NCBI GenBank assembly: GCA_947179485.1
Contig: OX359245.1
Span: 52,997,067-53,061,066 of the forward strand
Reading direction: 5' to 3'
Source: Allacma fusca
Taxonomy: Eukaryota; Arthropoda; Collembola; Symphypleona; Sminthuridae
Length of the DNA: 64,000 bases
Under the pieces are notes generated by a model. That model had not been told where the DNA came from and did no database searches. It was given only the letters and a program-made list of their open reading frames with translations. Of this stretch, positions 1 to 10,177 are shown piece by piece (position 1 is the stretch's first letter; each line of letters begins with the position of its first letter). A program made the position numbers and the translations under genes.

Positions 1-730
1 ACACAATTAAGTTTCATACTACACATGAGCGTCAAGACGTTTTTAGGGTGGCGTCAGCCCACTAGTAAAATAGCCTTGTCAGTACGTCCGTCTGCCCTTC
101 CGCACGATTACTCAAAAACTACAGGTTCGGTTTCAATGAAATTTTTTATGGATACTACTTGTGTTTAAAATAAGGTTGAGTTCATATTTGGTTGAAATCG
201 GACGTATAGTTTTTGAGAAACATATTCTTGAAATTTTGAACTTCAAGTCACATGACGGTTATCTCCAAAACTATTGAATGTATTTCAATGATTTTTTTTG
301 TGAGTATTGCTTATGTAAATAGTAATGTTTATTGCCTATATATGTGGTTGAAATGGGCTCTATATTTTTTTTTAAAAATCTGAAATTTCGAACTTCAAAT
401 CAAATGACAGTTATCTCTAAAACTACTGAATCGATTTCAACGAATTTTTTTGTGAATATTGCTTGTAATGGTTATTGCCAATGTGATTGAAATCCGCCCG
501 ATTTGTTTTTTCGAAAAAAGTTCTGAAATATTCAAAAAATCTCAAAATTCATCATACTTTGATTATGGTAGCTAACGTACCCCTACGCGAAATCTCAAAT
601 TATCTCGTAGCGATGATTTTTATAAAGAAATTGTGTGTGAGAATCACAAATTAAAAACATCGATATTCTCAAGACTTTACGTCACGTTTTCGAACCCTGT
701 GACCTCAAACACTGACCTAGGTTAATGAAG
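1..730. repeat. Dispersed repeat with degenerate ~135-bp tandem units
   Basis: No gene is visible. Three degenerate copies of a unit of roughly 135 bp follow each other, each with a phrase like 'aaaactactgaatcgatttcaacgaa' cut short here to 'aactactgaatcgatttcaa', near 115, 270 and 420. The first 110 bases (around 'cccactagtaaaatagcc' and 'acgtccgtctgcc') match, in reverse complement, the segment at about 33600-33905 of this window, so this is an interspersed family present in both orientations. The family is not identified. Homology to the receptor locus at 19.9-20.1 kb starts only after about 730. Confidence 0.55.
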
Positions 731-887
731 TGACGTTTAGAACATCTGGAACTAAATTTAGTACAAAGAGGGGGAATCAAGTATTTTATGATTCTGTCCC
801 TTATGTAGGTTAGAGCTTGTTACAAATAAGTATGTTCACTCTGTACATTAAAATTGAATTCTTGTACTCATTTTGTAGTGAACTTAC

Positions 888-1272
888 CCTCTAATTTGCA
901 GCCCAAATTTTCTGCGAGGAAGGGATAGTTAAAGATTGTTACTGTAATATCAGATTTCCCAAAAAACGATAGGAATTGAATAATTAAGCCGAATGTGAAT
1001 GCAACTGTAAGCATTGAGTGCAGAGCCAGATCATATACGGATGGTTCCTCCTGGCAGAAATATACTAACCGGATCAAGGAAAACCAATTAAGGGATACCC
1101 GAAAACCCACCCAAGAAACTAATGTTCTGAAAATGAATGAATGCAATCTACTTCCAGGACGTATTGTAACCCGTTCCTCTTCCTTCAAACGAAGCTCAAA
1201 AGGAATTAAACAATATTTGGATGCCATTTTTAGCCAATAAAAATAGAATTTTAAATCTACTGGGTTTAACAT
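888..1272 (-). pseudogene. Lone first exon of a gustatory receptor (duplicate)
   Basis: The 385-nt exon begins with ATG at 1272 and ends at a GT donor just below 888. It encodes MLNPVDLKFYFYWL and onward, and is very similar over its whole length to exon 1 of the intact receptor at 20124-20508, including the donor site. It holds the first transmembrane segments of a 7-TM gustatory receptor. No matching exons 2 and 3 are found below 730, where an unrelated repeat begins, so this is a truncated duplicate. The reading frame is open, so the loss is recent or the rest lies outside the window. The upstream flank is also duplicated but carries a hAT-like insertion at 1311. Confidence 0.7.
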
Positions 1273-1310
1273 TTGGGAACCAACTTTTAAATTTATGTAT
1301 TATTTTCCTC

Positions 1311-2739
1311 CACTGGTGCCCTAGTCTAGTCCGACTTGACTAGGAAAATAGGGAATAGACTAGACTAGTGGTTAAAGCGGAGTGAAATGAATAGATTAGA
1401 ATAGACTAGCGATTCGCGAGGTTTAGAAAGACTAGACTAGACTAGAATAGTTAGATAATGAAAGCTCACAGAATAGAATAGACTTGACTAGGAAAATAGA
1501 CCTATTCCTGCTCACAAATTTCGCTCAAATTAGGCTGAATAGTGTAAGCTCAAGCACTCGTTTTCATAAAATACTTCATATTCTTTTGCGGTAAATATGT
1601 ACATGACATTCTAGCATGGAAACAAAAGGGTTCTTGTTTTTCTGCACTGCAGTAAGTAGCATTTCGTCGTTGAAGAGGTTAAGTAAACTATATTCATTTT
1701 CGATTAAAAGCAAACGCTATACAAATACATTTGCATGTAAAGCATAATGCTTTTGATGAAACCGATTGAAGCTAGTTTGGCTTTTAATTGAGAAGGCATA
1801 TAATTCATTTTACCTCTTCATAGTTCGTGTTGCTCACCCCATTTATGAATTTTTACAAGAATTGTATAGATCTTTAAGCAAAAATGAAAATATGACCGCA
1901 TGAAGGAATGATTTTTTACGTTTATCATTTGGAAACAAGTTTACTTTAGCAGCTCCTCACTTTTTTGACACAAGTTGATTCACATGCAATATTTCAGCAG
2001 TAGATTACGAAACTGGGAAATGTTTTTCAGCAAATCTCTAGTTTCCGAAATCTGTGAGGACAAATGTCACATTCGCTAATAAAGCGTAATTTTGGGATCT
2101 AGTTTATAAAACCTAACCTGACCTTCAAAAAATGAATATCAACGTGGTTTGATCGGTGATTAAAAAACTAAGTAGAAATACGAGAACTTCGAAACGGATA
2201 TTCAGTGAAAAAGGAATTAATAGATATTCTTATATCCGGAACTAGATGCTTGCTGACAAAAACTCCGGTTTTAATCTACTACTGAAATATTTTGTGTACC
2301 AATTAAAAATAATAGTGCGATCCTTCTTTGGGTAGGTGCTGGGGGTCACTAGTAGGTGCATTGATTCTGGAAGTATTCCCAGCAGTACTGAAGAAATCTA
2401 TTGTTTTATTTATGAGAGCTGGCAGCTCCCTCATTTTATCTCCTCATCCCGACCTCCCTGACTTTATCCATGAACTTCTGAGTCCAAGACAAGGATCAGG
2501 GCATTCCCTCGTCCATTACATTTGAGCGATTCCTCGAATTTTTGTAGTTTTAGCCTTGAATAGGATTGGACTAGGAATTGACTAGGAATAGACTAGGAGT
2601 TTGAAGAAAATGTGTGAATAGGAATAGACTAGACTAGTGCGAGGAAATTCGTATAAGAATAGACTAGAATTGAATAGGCAATGACAATCCTGCGAAAGAA
2701 TAGATTAGACTAGACTAGTCGAGCTCGTGGGCACCAGTG
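1311..2739. mobile_element. Non-autonomous hAT-like element, GACTAG-rich
   Basis: Terminal inverted repeat CACTGGTGCCC at the left and its complement GGGCACCAGTG at the right. The 8-bp target duplication TTTTCCTC lies at 1303-1310 and 2740-2747. The paralogous receptor flank near 20535 has the same sequence without the insert, i.e. an empty site. Subterminal zones (about 1325-1500 and 2560-2720) are packed with variants of GACTAG / GAATAGACTAG. The 1.4 kb body has no transposase reading frame, so mobilisation would need an outside transposase. Eight-bp duplications and short inverted ends are the hAT hallmark; assignment to hAT is inferred from structure only. Confidence 0.85.
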
Positions 2740-2990
2740 TTTTCCTCGTAATATCCAAAGGAATAGAATCGAAAGCAACTGTTATCCTTCTTTTCAGTGT
2801 AGGGTGCAATACGTAACTGAGACTGACAAAGTTGTACTTAGGCTTGTTAAACTTATCAGGATTCAGTGCTCGTGCAAAGAAGTAATTAGAATCGGATGAA
2901 TTAAATTTAATCAACACTGATTCAAATACAATTAAAAATAATATTAATTGCAAGATAAGTCCTCTTCTGTTTGTCAAGTAAATTACCTCT
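2740..2990 (-). other. Duplicated upstream flank of the receptor gene
   Basis: After the 8-bp duplication this segment resumes homology with about 20535-20800 (for example 'cgtaatatccaaag' and 'attgcaccctacactgaaaag'). Here it is open in one minus-strand frame with a hydrophobic start (MTNRRGLILQLILFLIVFES), but the paralog has small insertions that break that frame. I therefore treat it as conserved non-coding or decayed flank rather than a gene. Confidence 0.5.
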
Positions 2991-4738
2991 AATCTTTATT
3001 ATTGTCTGTTTGTAAAAATAAAAGTTTAGACTTAAAATATCTACAAAGTTTGTTAAATGGAATCAACAATGTCGTGATTAAATTGTCAGCTCTGATTAGT
3101 TTGCTTTTTAAAGACCCATAATTGAGAATGCGCACTTATTTTTCCCGGATCATATTAGACTACAATCGTTATATGAAGTTGCTCCTGGAACTGAGTTGCT
3201 AGGTAAATAACATGTTTCCAAGTGGGTCTGAAAACTACTACATTTCTGTCTTTGACTGTTAATAAACTTAAACTAAACTCTGCTTCCTTATAATGATTTT
3301 GACCGTGGTCGTGTTTAATTGTAGCGCATGGAAATTCTAGAATATTTGTTAAAGTTTTGAGGCATTCGAATATGTAAAAGTTATAGGTTATCACGTCAAT
3401 CACCCCCGACATGTAAACATACTTATATATTTACATACTGTGCTGGATCTCCCCCACACTTTGGCCCGTGACTTTTTGTACCTGACTTTGTCATATTTGC
3501 ACGGGTTCTTCACATTTGTGAAATTTTTGCTGGATTTGGCTTGCTGGTCAGTTTGGTACATGGTTCTATTGGTTTGTTTCTTGTGGTATTCTTGGTATAA
3601 GGTTGATAAATATGCTTCTTTTCATGATCCACTTCAATTGGTTGATTTCTTTCTTTCTCCCATCTGACAGTTGGGTCTATTATGTAACCTACTTTGGTAA
3701 CTTCTTACTTCTTTAAAACCTAAAATGTTCAAGCTACTGATTGTCAGTTAACAGAGTAAAAACAAGGGTCCAAGCAATCCAAAAAACAATACGGGTTGTA
3801 AATTTAATCCACTCATCGGAAATGTTTCCGACGATGTGTATCTGTTGTACAATGTGAGACCCACCAAACTTGTTTAATGATACATCGTCGTATAATTTCA
3901 GTCATAAGTAACTACAACCAAGGGCTGTAAAGCAGATAAGATTTTCTCAGGGTATTTTTCTCTATTTTGATACGGGAGTCTTCGTTAAGCTGTAGGGATT
4001 ATACATAACGACAATCGTAACTTTACTATCTTTATTCTCTTTGATTGTATTGGCCGCAGAGTCCCTGACAGTAACTAGGCATATATGATTAAATACTCAA
4101 CAAAACGATAAAATTATTATCATTCAGTTATTTTGATTGGTTTATTAAACTGCTTTGCAAGGAGATTTAATTATTCATTTAAGTAGTTAATAAAAAAGTA
4201 CCCGAAGAAAAGTTCAAAAATGTGTTTATATCTCAACAGGTCGAACAACACTAAAAATTGTTTTTTTTTAACATTTTCAAAATTGTTTACTATTTGGTGC
4301 CTGCCTCCTTAATAACAATTTTGGGGCCGATTTTCACCCACAGTTTCCGCCTCATGTATTTGAAATTCAATTTCCACTAAATACATTTCCAATGATTTTC
4401 AAGTATATTGTATCCACACTGATCGCCAACATTATCAATTTCACAATAATGTTGATAGGTTTCGGTACTGTTGTACCAAAGCTACTCGTTATTAAGTGCG
4501 TCGTTCATGAACAATTGTAAGTTTTTAACATTTCTTTGAATTATTTAACATCGAAAACATAGAGATGCGCTTATTTGATGAAATCCAAATATTATAAAAT
4601 AAATACACAATGTTGTGCTTCACGTGTTATTTTACATTCATATAACATGTTTTTATCATAAATATTTTAGGGAACATAATTGTACATTTTGAGATCTTAT
4701 TGAATGAAAAAGTATTGTATGTAAAATAAAGGGCCCAT
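2991..4738. other. Intergenic, no supported gene
   Basis: AT-rich sequence with only short open frames. A small imperfect hairpin around 'atcggaaatgtttccgacgat' (cut: atcggaaatgtttccgacg) lies near 3815-3835. I see no transposon ends, RNA gene or coding signal. The short minus frame at 3155-3412 is hydrophobic but matches no motif I recognise. Confidence 0.4.
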
Positions 4739-4766
4739 AAATTAATGAAAATCTCTTGTGACAGTA

Positions 4767-6376
4767 TGTATGTATTTGTAGAGACCAAAGTCTATCCATA
4801 ATTTGAATTTCCTTTGGAGGCGCTCAAGCCAGAGACTTATTGCGCTCGCCCTGATGCAATTGCTTTCAGCTTTTACCCAAACTTCTTGTAGCCATGAGAA
4901 AGGCTACAAGATTACGGTGGGAAGCTGTGACCATATGCCAAGATGCTATGCCATAATGTAGGTAGACCAACCTCTGACCGATGTAGAAAGGGCATTCACA
5001 AATGATATGCTCCATTGTCTCTTCGGCCAGGTTACATGAGCATGTAGCCCCTACACCTTTCAGTTTATGCATATGCGCTTTGGTGGGCCCAAACCCCGTA
5101 TATGCATAGGTAAGCAGTCTTGTTGACTGCCTGCTTACCCCCACTATACTCTCTGTTCACCATTTGGGTCCGGAGATAAATTTCTTTGATTTAATCGAGG
5201 AGAGGTTCCAACACCTGATATGGTCTGCCCTCTTCCACCCCCTAATCGATAATTTAACCGCGGAGGAGGAGATGGGTACTGCAGGTTCCGGGCCAATGCC
5301 CACCCTACTAGTTCCCCGTATCGTAGCTCTCCTTGCCACGTCATCAGCCTTTACGTTGCCTACAAGACCTGAGTGCCCCGGTATCCACCCCAAGGTTACC
5401 CGGTTGACCTCTTCCAGTGCCTGTATTTTATCGTGACATTCTTTTGAAATAAGAGATCTTATACAGCCATTTTCCAATGACTCCAACATGCTTTTACTAT
5501 CGGAGTAGAGGTAAATTTCTCTTTCCTCTAATCCTCTTTCTAAAAGCCAATAAGCTGCCTGAAGGGCCGCAAAACATTCGCTCTGAAAGAGTAGCATACT
5601 TCCCCAAGGGGTATGACGACATGTGAATGTCCTCTCCCCCTTCGACAATATATACCCCGCTTCCAAACAGGCCATCGTCTCCTTTGGATCCGTCTGTGTA
5701 GCAGTTTATGTGTTCCCTGTCTCATCGAGAGGTCTTCCTGTTTCCAGTCTTCCCTAGACCTGAGATTTATTGCATAATTCGATTATAATTAACCACGAAC
5801 ATACAGTTGTCTGAAGGCATTTGCAATTCCGGTATATTGATCCCCAGCCCTGTACACTGCTTTGCATGTCCCCGGGTTAGTCCATCATACCTCCAATGCC
5901 CATTAGCCTTCAGCCTGTGCATCGTAGAAATCGTCACACCTTTCAGGTGTATAGCTATGGGGGTCAATCCAGTTAAGCACTCTATGGCCTCCCTTGGAGT
6001 CCCCCGCATGGCTCCCGTGATAAGCAATCCCGCCTGGTACTGCAACTTGTTCAGTGCCCCCAGGCAGGTAGTCTTATTAGCTGAGCCGATCCAAGCAAAA
6101 CCCCAATACTCGATAATTGGCATAACAACTGCGGTATAGATCCAAAGCAATCGCTTTGGAGTAAGCCCCCAGTTCCGACCAACAATCCGCCTGCTATAGC
6201 CTAGCACGGAAGTGGCCTTGTTTCTCCTGTCTCTCCAGTGCTCCGTTATTAGGAGTTTGCTGTCGAGTAAGATTCCCAAGTACTTTGTCGACGTCTTATA
6301 CTCAAGTGTGGTTTCCCCAATGGAAATAATCCGGAGTCCCACCTTCCTTTTCCGAGTGAACGGAATTAATTCCGTG
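4767..6376 (-). mobile_element. 5'-truncated LINE (I/Jockey-group, with RNase H)
   Basis: Reading on the minus strand, the order is the end of a reverse transcriptase thumb region (about 6370-5770: 'WGLTPKRLLWIYTAVVMPII', 'GALNKLQYQAG'), then an RNase H domain (5675-5157: 'LYSDSKSMLESLENG', 'WIPGHSGLVGN'), then a C-terminal Cys/His cluster (5144-4866: 'CSCNLAEETMEHIICECPF'). The frame shifts several times, so the copy is dead. It is flanked by a near-perfect 28-bp target duplication (4739-4766 and 6377-6404, one mismatch). The 3' end carries a short CATA-type tail next to 4767. The 5' end is truncated at 6376, the usual result of incomplete target-primed reverse transcription. RNase H argues for the I, LOA or R1 side of the group rather than RTE. 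Confidence 0.85.
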
Positions 6377-6571
6377 AAATTAATGAAACTCTCTTGTGAC
6401 AGTAGTGACCAAGTACACGCATTTGTTAAATACCATCTTGAATTGCATGTGATATCAGACACCACAGCATTGCAACACAGCTGGGGAACTTGCGCAAGAA
6501 CGAAAACGTTTTTAAAACTAAAATACAAGAAAATTTAAATGTTACCACATTTATTGGGGAGTACCGTCAAT

Positions 6572-8136
6572 TAAAGGCGTGGCCCGCAGGCCATTTTCCA
6601 AGCCAACCCGAGTCTTACCCACAAATACGCAACCCGAACCCGCCCGACCCGAAAGTCAACCTCTGAAACGTCGGCCCGACCCGACCCGACAGTATTTTTT
6701 TAGGCCCACGCCAGACCGCAACCCGCTGGGTTTCAGTTGACACGGCCCGACCCAGCTTGCGGGCCCCCGCGGGGGCCCGCAATTATTTCATAACTTATTA
6801 AAACGTTGTGAGATTCGCTTCTCGGTCGGTCTTCTTCTGAATTTTAAATCATCCTCCATCACAATGTCTAAAACAGAAGTGTAAACCGTAGAAACCGAAG
6901 AATAAATGTTGTTTTATAAGTTTTTCATGTTTTAATATATGTAGCTGGTTTGATATTCAATTAATGTCATTTTGTTTAAAAATCATTGCGCAGGAAACTT
7001 GAACTAATTGTAAGAATACTGCTTTAAGAAGTTTTACATGCTATTGAGTTCAGAGCAGCAACTTAAAAACGTTACAAGTGACAGTCATACAATGATAAGC
7101 AAAAAACACGATGAAACAGGAATAGTAACAACCAACACTTAAGCCGGGTTTTTAGTTTCACTTTTGCCGTCCCTTTCCCTTACTTCTGCTGCGGGTCAAA
7201 AATGAGATTCCTTCGATGTATGACTTTCATCTGATCAAGTAGTGATTTTTGCGTTTCGTTTGCCTTTTCGTTCCCGCGTTAATAAATGAATGAAAGTATA
7301 AACTGATTACCTGTTGTATTCTAGCCGACATGCATTTTGATCAAGATTTTTTTAAAAAGGTTCTCGGGTATTACTTTTATAAATTCAAAAATAGTGGATT
7401 ACGGTTTATGTACATTAGATCAATATTTCGTACACGAAATACTACTGATTCGATTTTAACGAACGATTGAGGTCTTGAGAATTCCGAGTATAATCATAAA
7501 TATTTAGGCAAGTACACAGTATGATGTAAAAATACATGTAAAGATAATTAAAATATATCGCAGAATGAACAAGTAAAACTTTGATTAATTAAATCTAAAA
7601 AAAATTGAGAACAAAATATTCCATTAAATTAGTCAAACTCATTTAATAAATCCTCATGACCGTTTGGCCATGATATTAAGGTATGAAAAATTCCGGAATA
7701 ATTATTTTGCAATTAATTTGATGTATATATAAAAATTAGACACTGCAATTGTTCCTAAAATTTTATATTTTTATATGTATTTAGCTACAGGATGCAAACA
7801 GGAATATTTAACACAGAACTACAAACGTAAGCAATCACAAATGGACGCAAACCATATAATTCTCCTGGAAAAATTCTAAACGTCGTTGATTGAAAATTAA
7901 GCGGTTTGCGGGCTGCTTGCGGGCCCAACGTAATATAAATCCAGCCCGAACTCGCCCGCAATCCACACTATATGCATAAAGTATAACCCGATCCGCCCCA
8001 ATGAAATACGGTAATAACCCAGGCCGATCCGCAACTTGTCACATGACGAAGCATTAAACCCGAACCCGCTCTGAACCCGCACGGGCGGGTCGGGTCGAGG
8101 CCCGACCCCAATTTTTACCCGCGGCCCACGCCTTTA
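6572..8136. mobile_element. Non-autonomous hAT-like element, CCCGACC-rich
   Basis: Terminal inverted repeat TAAAGGCGTGG, 8-bp target duplication CCGTCAAT (6564-6571 and 8137-8144). The start fits the hAT end consensus YARNG. Both ends (6590-6780 and 7900-8125) are GC-rich blocks of CCCGACCCGA and GCGGGCCCGC words, in sharp contrast with an AT-rich 1.1 kb core that codes for nothing recognisable. No transposase is present. It inserted into host sequence that is continuous across 6571/8145. Confidence 0.85.
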
Positions 8137-8159
8137 CCGTCAATTGCAAATGTTGGTTG

Positions 8160-8420
8160 TAACTTAATGTGTTGTGTTCTGACCAGGTCGCTGTGGTCCA
8201 AACCACATGGATTTCTTCAGCTACGGCCATGATTATCTTAGTGATAAAATCTACCGCATGGAACGAACGGTTGCTAGGATTTACGTTAGCAGCTTTCAAT
8301 CTCACCATGCTCATATCCTTCAATCAATTTTCAGGATCTGTTTTCGAAGACTCAAAAGAAACTTTGTCACGCTGGAGGAGTATTTGTATTTTCAAGTATT
8401 TCAGATTTGAAATTCCGAAA
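8160..8420 (+). pseudogene. Possible gustatory receptor-like exon fragment
   Basis: After a plausible acceptor ('tgaccag' at about 8187) the plus frame reads a hydrophobic stretch, then 'FSGSVFEDSKETLSRWRS', which resembles the region after transmembrane segment 6 of arthropod gustatory receptors (compare 'FGSAFSVPELVKLIKSE' in the intact gene at 18.8-20.5 kb). The frame then stops without the expected last exon. A minus-strand frame is also open over this stretch, so orientation and identity are uncertain. Confidence 0.3.
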
Positions 8421-8622
8421 TAGCTTCATGTTCTAGTGTTGACGTGTCAACGTGTAACTGCAAAAAATTCATATGGCAATCTATTTATTTGTATTTCATG
8501 GAAGTCAAAGGCAATTAATGCAATGCAATTATCTGTAATTTTGCGGATTCATGCATCTATTTGTACGCATATCTGTGTAATTGACACCACTGCCTCACTA
8601 CATGTCACATTTAATGTAACTT

Positions 8623-8642
8623 GAGGTCAATTAACTGACCTC
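8623..8642. promoter_or_regulatory. AGGTCA-type inverted repeat, distal, copy 1
   Basis: GAGGTCAATTAACTGACCTC is a near-perfect palindrome made of two AGGTCA half-sites, inverted and six bases apart. It lies about 490 nt upstream of the start codon of secreted-protein copy 1 and is a more symmetric relative of the element found upstream of every copy. AGGTCA is the classic nuclear-receptor half-site; binding is inferred. Confidence 0.5.
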
Positions 8643-8811
8643 ATAGCTCAATAAATGATACTCCTCAAACCAAAGCCAGCCTTATATATATTGTATCTAA
8701 ACCAGACATTTTTTCAACTTTTCGATATCTTAGTTTCATGTAAATATGCAATTGAAACCAGTGCATACGCTGTCGAAGCACTACATTCGTTGGAATTTTT
8801 ATTTACAATTT

Positions 8812-8831
8812 GGGGTCAATTAGGTAACCTC
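8812..8831. promoter_or_regulatory. Conserved GGGTCA...TAACCTC palindrome, copy 1
   Basis: GGGGTCAATTAGGTAACCTC, 302 nt upstream of the ATG. The same imperfect palindrome recurs at a similar distance (297-346 nt) upstream of four other copies, and 1036 nt upstream of copy 5. Likely a transcription factor site; nuclear receptor binding is inference. Confidence 0.55.
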
Positions 8832-9007
8832 AAAACAGTATAAGATATGAGCATCCTCAAATTCAAGTCTTATTCTAAATCATCACCAGACATTTTTTCC
8901 CCATTTCTTCGTTATCTAAGCAAATGGGAATATCCATAAGAAATACTCGTCTGTAAATACCATTTCTCGTAATCAGCACCTGCGTAAATAAAAAGTAGTC
9001 AGTACTA

Positions 9008-9015
9008 TATATAAG
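9008..9015 (+). promoter_or_regulatory. TATA box of secreted-protein copy 1
   Basis: TATATAAG followed by ACCCAAT, exactly 106 nt before the ATG. Copies 2, 3, 5 and 6 have the same octamer at exactly the same distance. Transcription probably starts about 30 nt downstream, around the conserved 'caactttcaattcagag'. Confidence 0.75.
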
Positions 9016-9113
9016 ACCCAATATTTGCAACAACTTTCAATTCAGAGTTACATTTTCCATTGAACAGTGAACTTGAATTTTATTGCAACAGTTCCTACAG
9101 AAAACACTTGACC

Positions 9114-10177
9114 ATGCACAACACCATTGCATTCGTAAATGCAATTATCCTTGCAAGTTGTTTCTTAAGCTGCGTTTACAGCTTACCCACTCAATCAATT
9201 GAAGCAGCACTGGAAATATTTTCGACTACTCCTGCACCAACCCCAACATGTTTTGACTCCTATCCCTACCCATACAATGGTGAATTAAGGAGCATCCATG
9301 AACAAGCAGTCGATTCAGAGGTAATTACATTTATTTATTTATTTTGTCTTGGAAAGGATAAATGTTATGGGGTAATCAGTGTCCATGTTTGTAAATTGTG
9401 GCTTATTTTTAAAATCTACAGGGCCGATTGTGCTTTGAATCCTACAAAAATTTCGGCATGAACCGCTTACTTGACAAGGAAAATTTCGACAGTAACTACG
9501 CAAACGTGACTGAAGAAAATTGTCCAACATGGCCCCGATTCACTGAATGTCTCCATGAGCATGTCAACAGTGACAGATGCAATGAGGTGGAAAGACAGCA
9601 AGTTGTGGATTCTGAATACCTCAATGTGCATATTGTTATGGGGGATCTGCTATGCAGTCGTTCAAGGAATCAATACTTTCAAAACTTATGGAGAAGTAAG
9701 TGAAGAGGTCGATGAGGCTTAAATCAGTTATTAATTTCCTAATTAAAAAGTAAATGCTAAAGGTTTCATGATAATCAACAAATTGTCTGGAACTTCCCAC
9801 AGGGGCGCTCTTCGATGGTCTCTGGGACTGCGTTTTTGGGGATGACTTGCGTGAGTCTTCGGAACAGTGTGAAAATAAGAAATTTGGTCCGACCGGACAC
9901 CAGAAACGTTATCAGTAAGTTACAACTGATTTTTGTTTTGCTGACCCGAAACTTTTACTGATAATAATTATTAGTAACAGTCATTTTTTAATCCTAATTT
10001 TTTTAAATTAATTAAAATTGTAAACGCAGGGATCTGAGTCAGTTTTTTGACTGCTTGAAACCGGGAGTGAGAAGCTGCGCCAAAGGAGATCTTGTGAAGG
10101 AAGTTAAATTGATTGAGCTTTTCGAGGAATTCGATAGAGCTCTTCAAGATACACATAGAGCGTTTTGGAATTATTGA
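9114..10177 (+). CDS. Secreted Cys-rich protein, array copy 1 (intact)
   Basis: Four exons: 9114-9320, 9422-9695, 9803-9914, 10030-10177 (741 nt, 246 aa), all with GT-AG borders; intron phases 0, 1, 2. The ATG was chosen because it starts a hydrophobic signal peptide (MHNTIAFVNAIILASCFLSC) conserved in all copies. After it comes a short Pro/Thr-rich linker (SLPTQ...TTPAPTPTC). Exon 2 holds five cysteines and a 'CPTWPRF..CL.EHVNSDRC' core. Exon 3 holds 'LWDCVFGDDL..S.EQC', and exon 4 'FFDCLKPGVRSCAKGD' and an acidic helix-like tail ending in FWNY. There are ten cysteines in the mature part and a potential N-glycosylation site (NVT), so it is probably extracellular. I do not recognise the family; a distant link to 27-kDa hemolymph-type proteins is only a thought. 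AATAAA lies at 10408-10413. Confidence 0.85.

Noticed and set aside
3155..3412. Minus-strand 85-aa hydrophobic frame as a receptor exon
   Set aside because: No receptor motif, no convincing splice sites and no paralog in the window.
6212..6538. Plus-strand 108-aa frame
   Set aside because: It runs across the border of the LINE on the opposite strand and is a shadow of it.
9060..9113. Earlier start for copy 1 at a TTG upstream
   Set aside because: Non-ATG and not conserved; the ATG at 9114 begins the conserved signal peptide.
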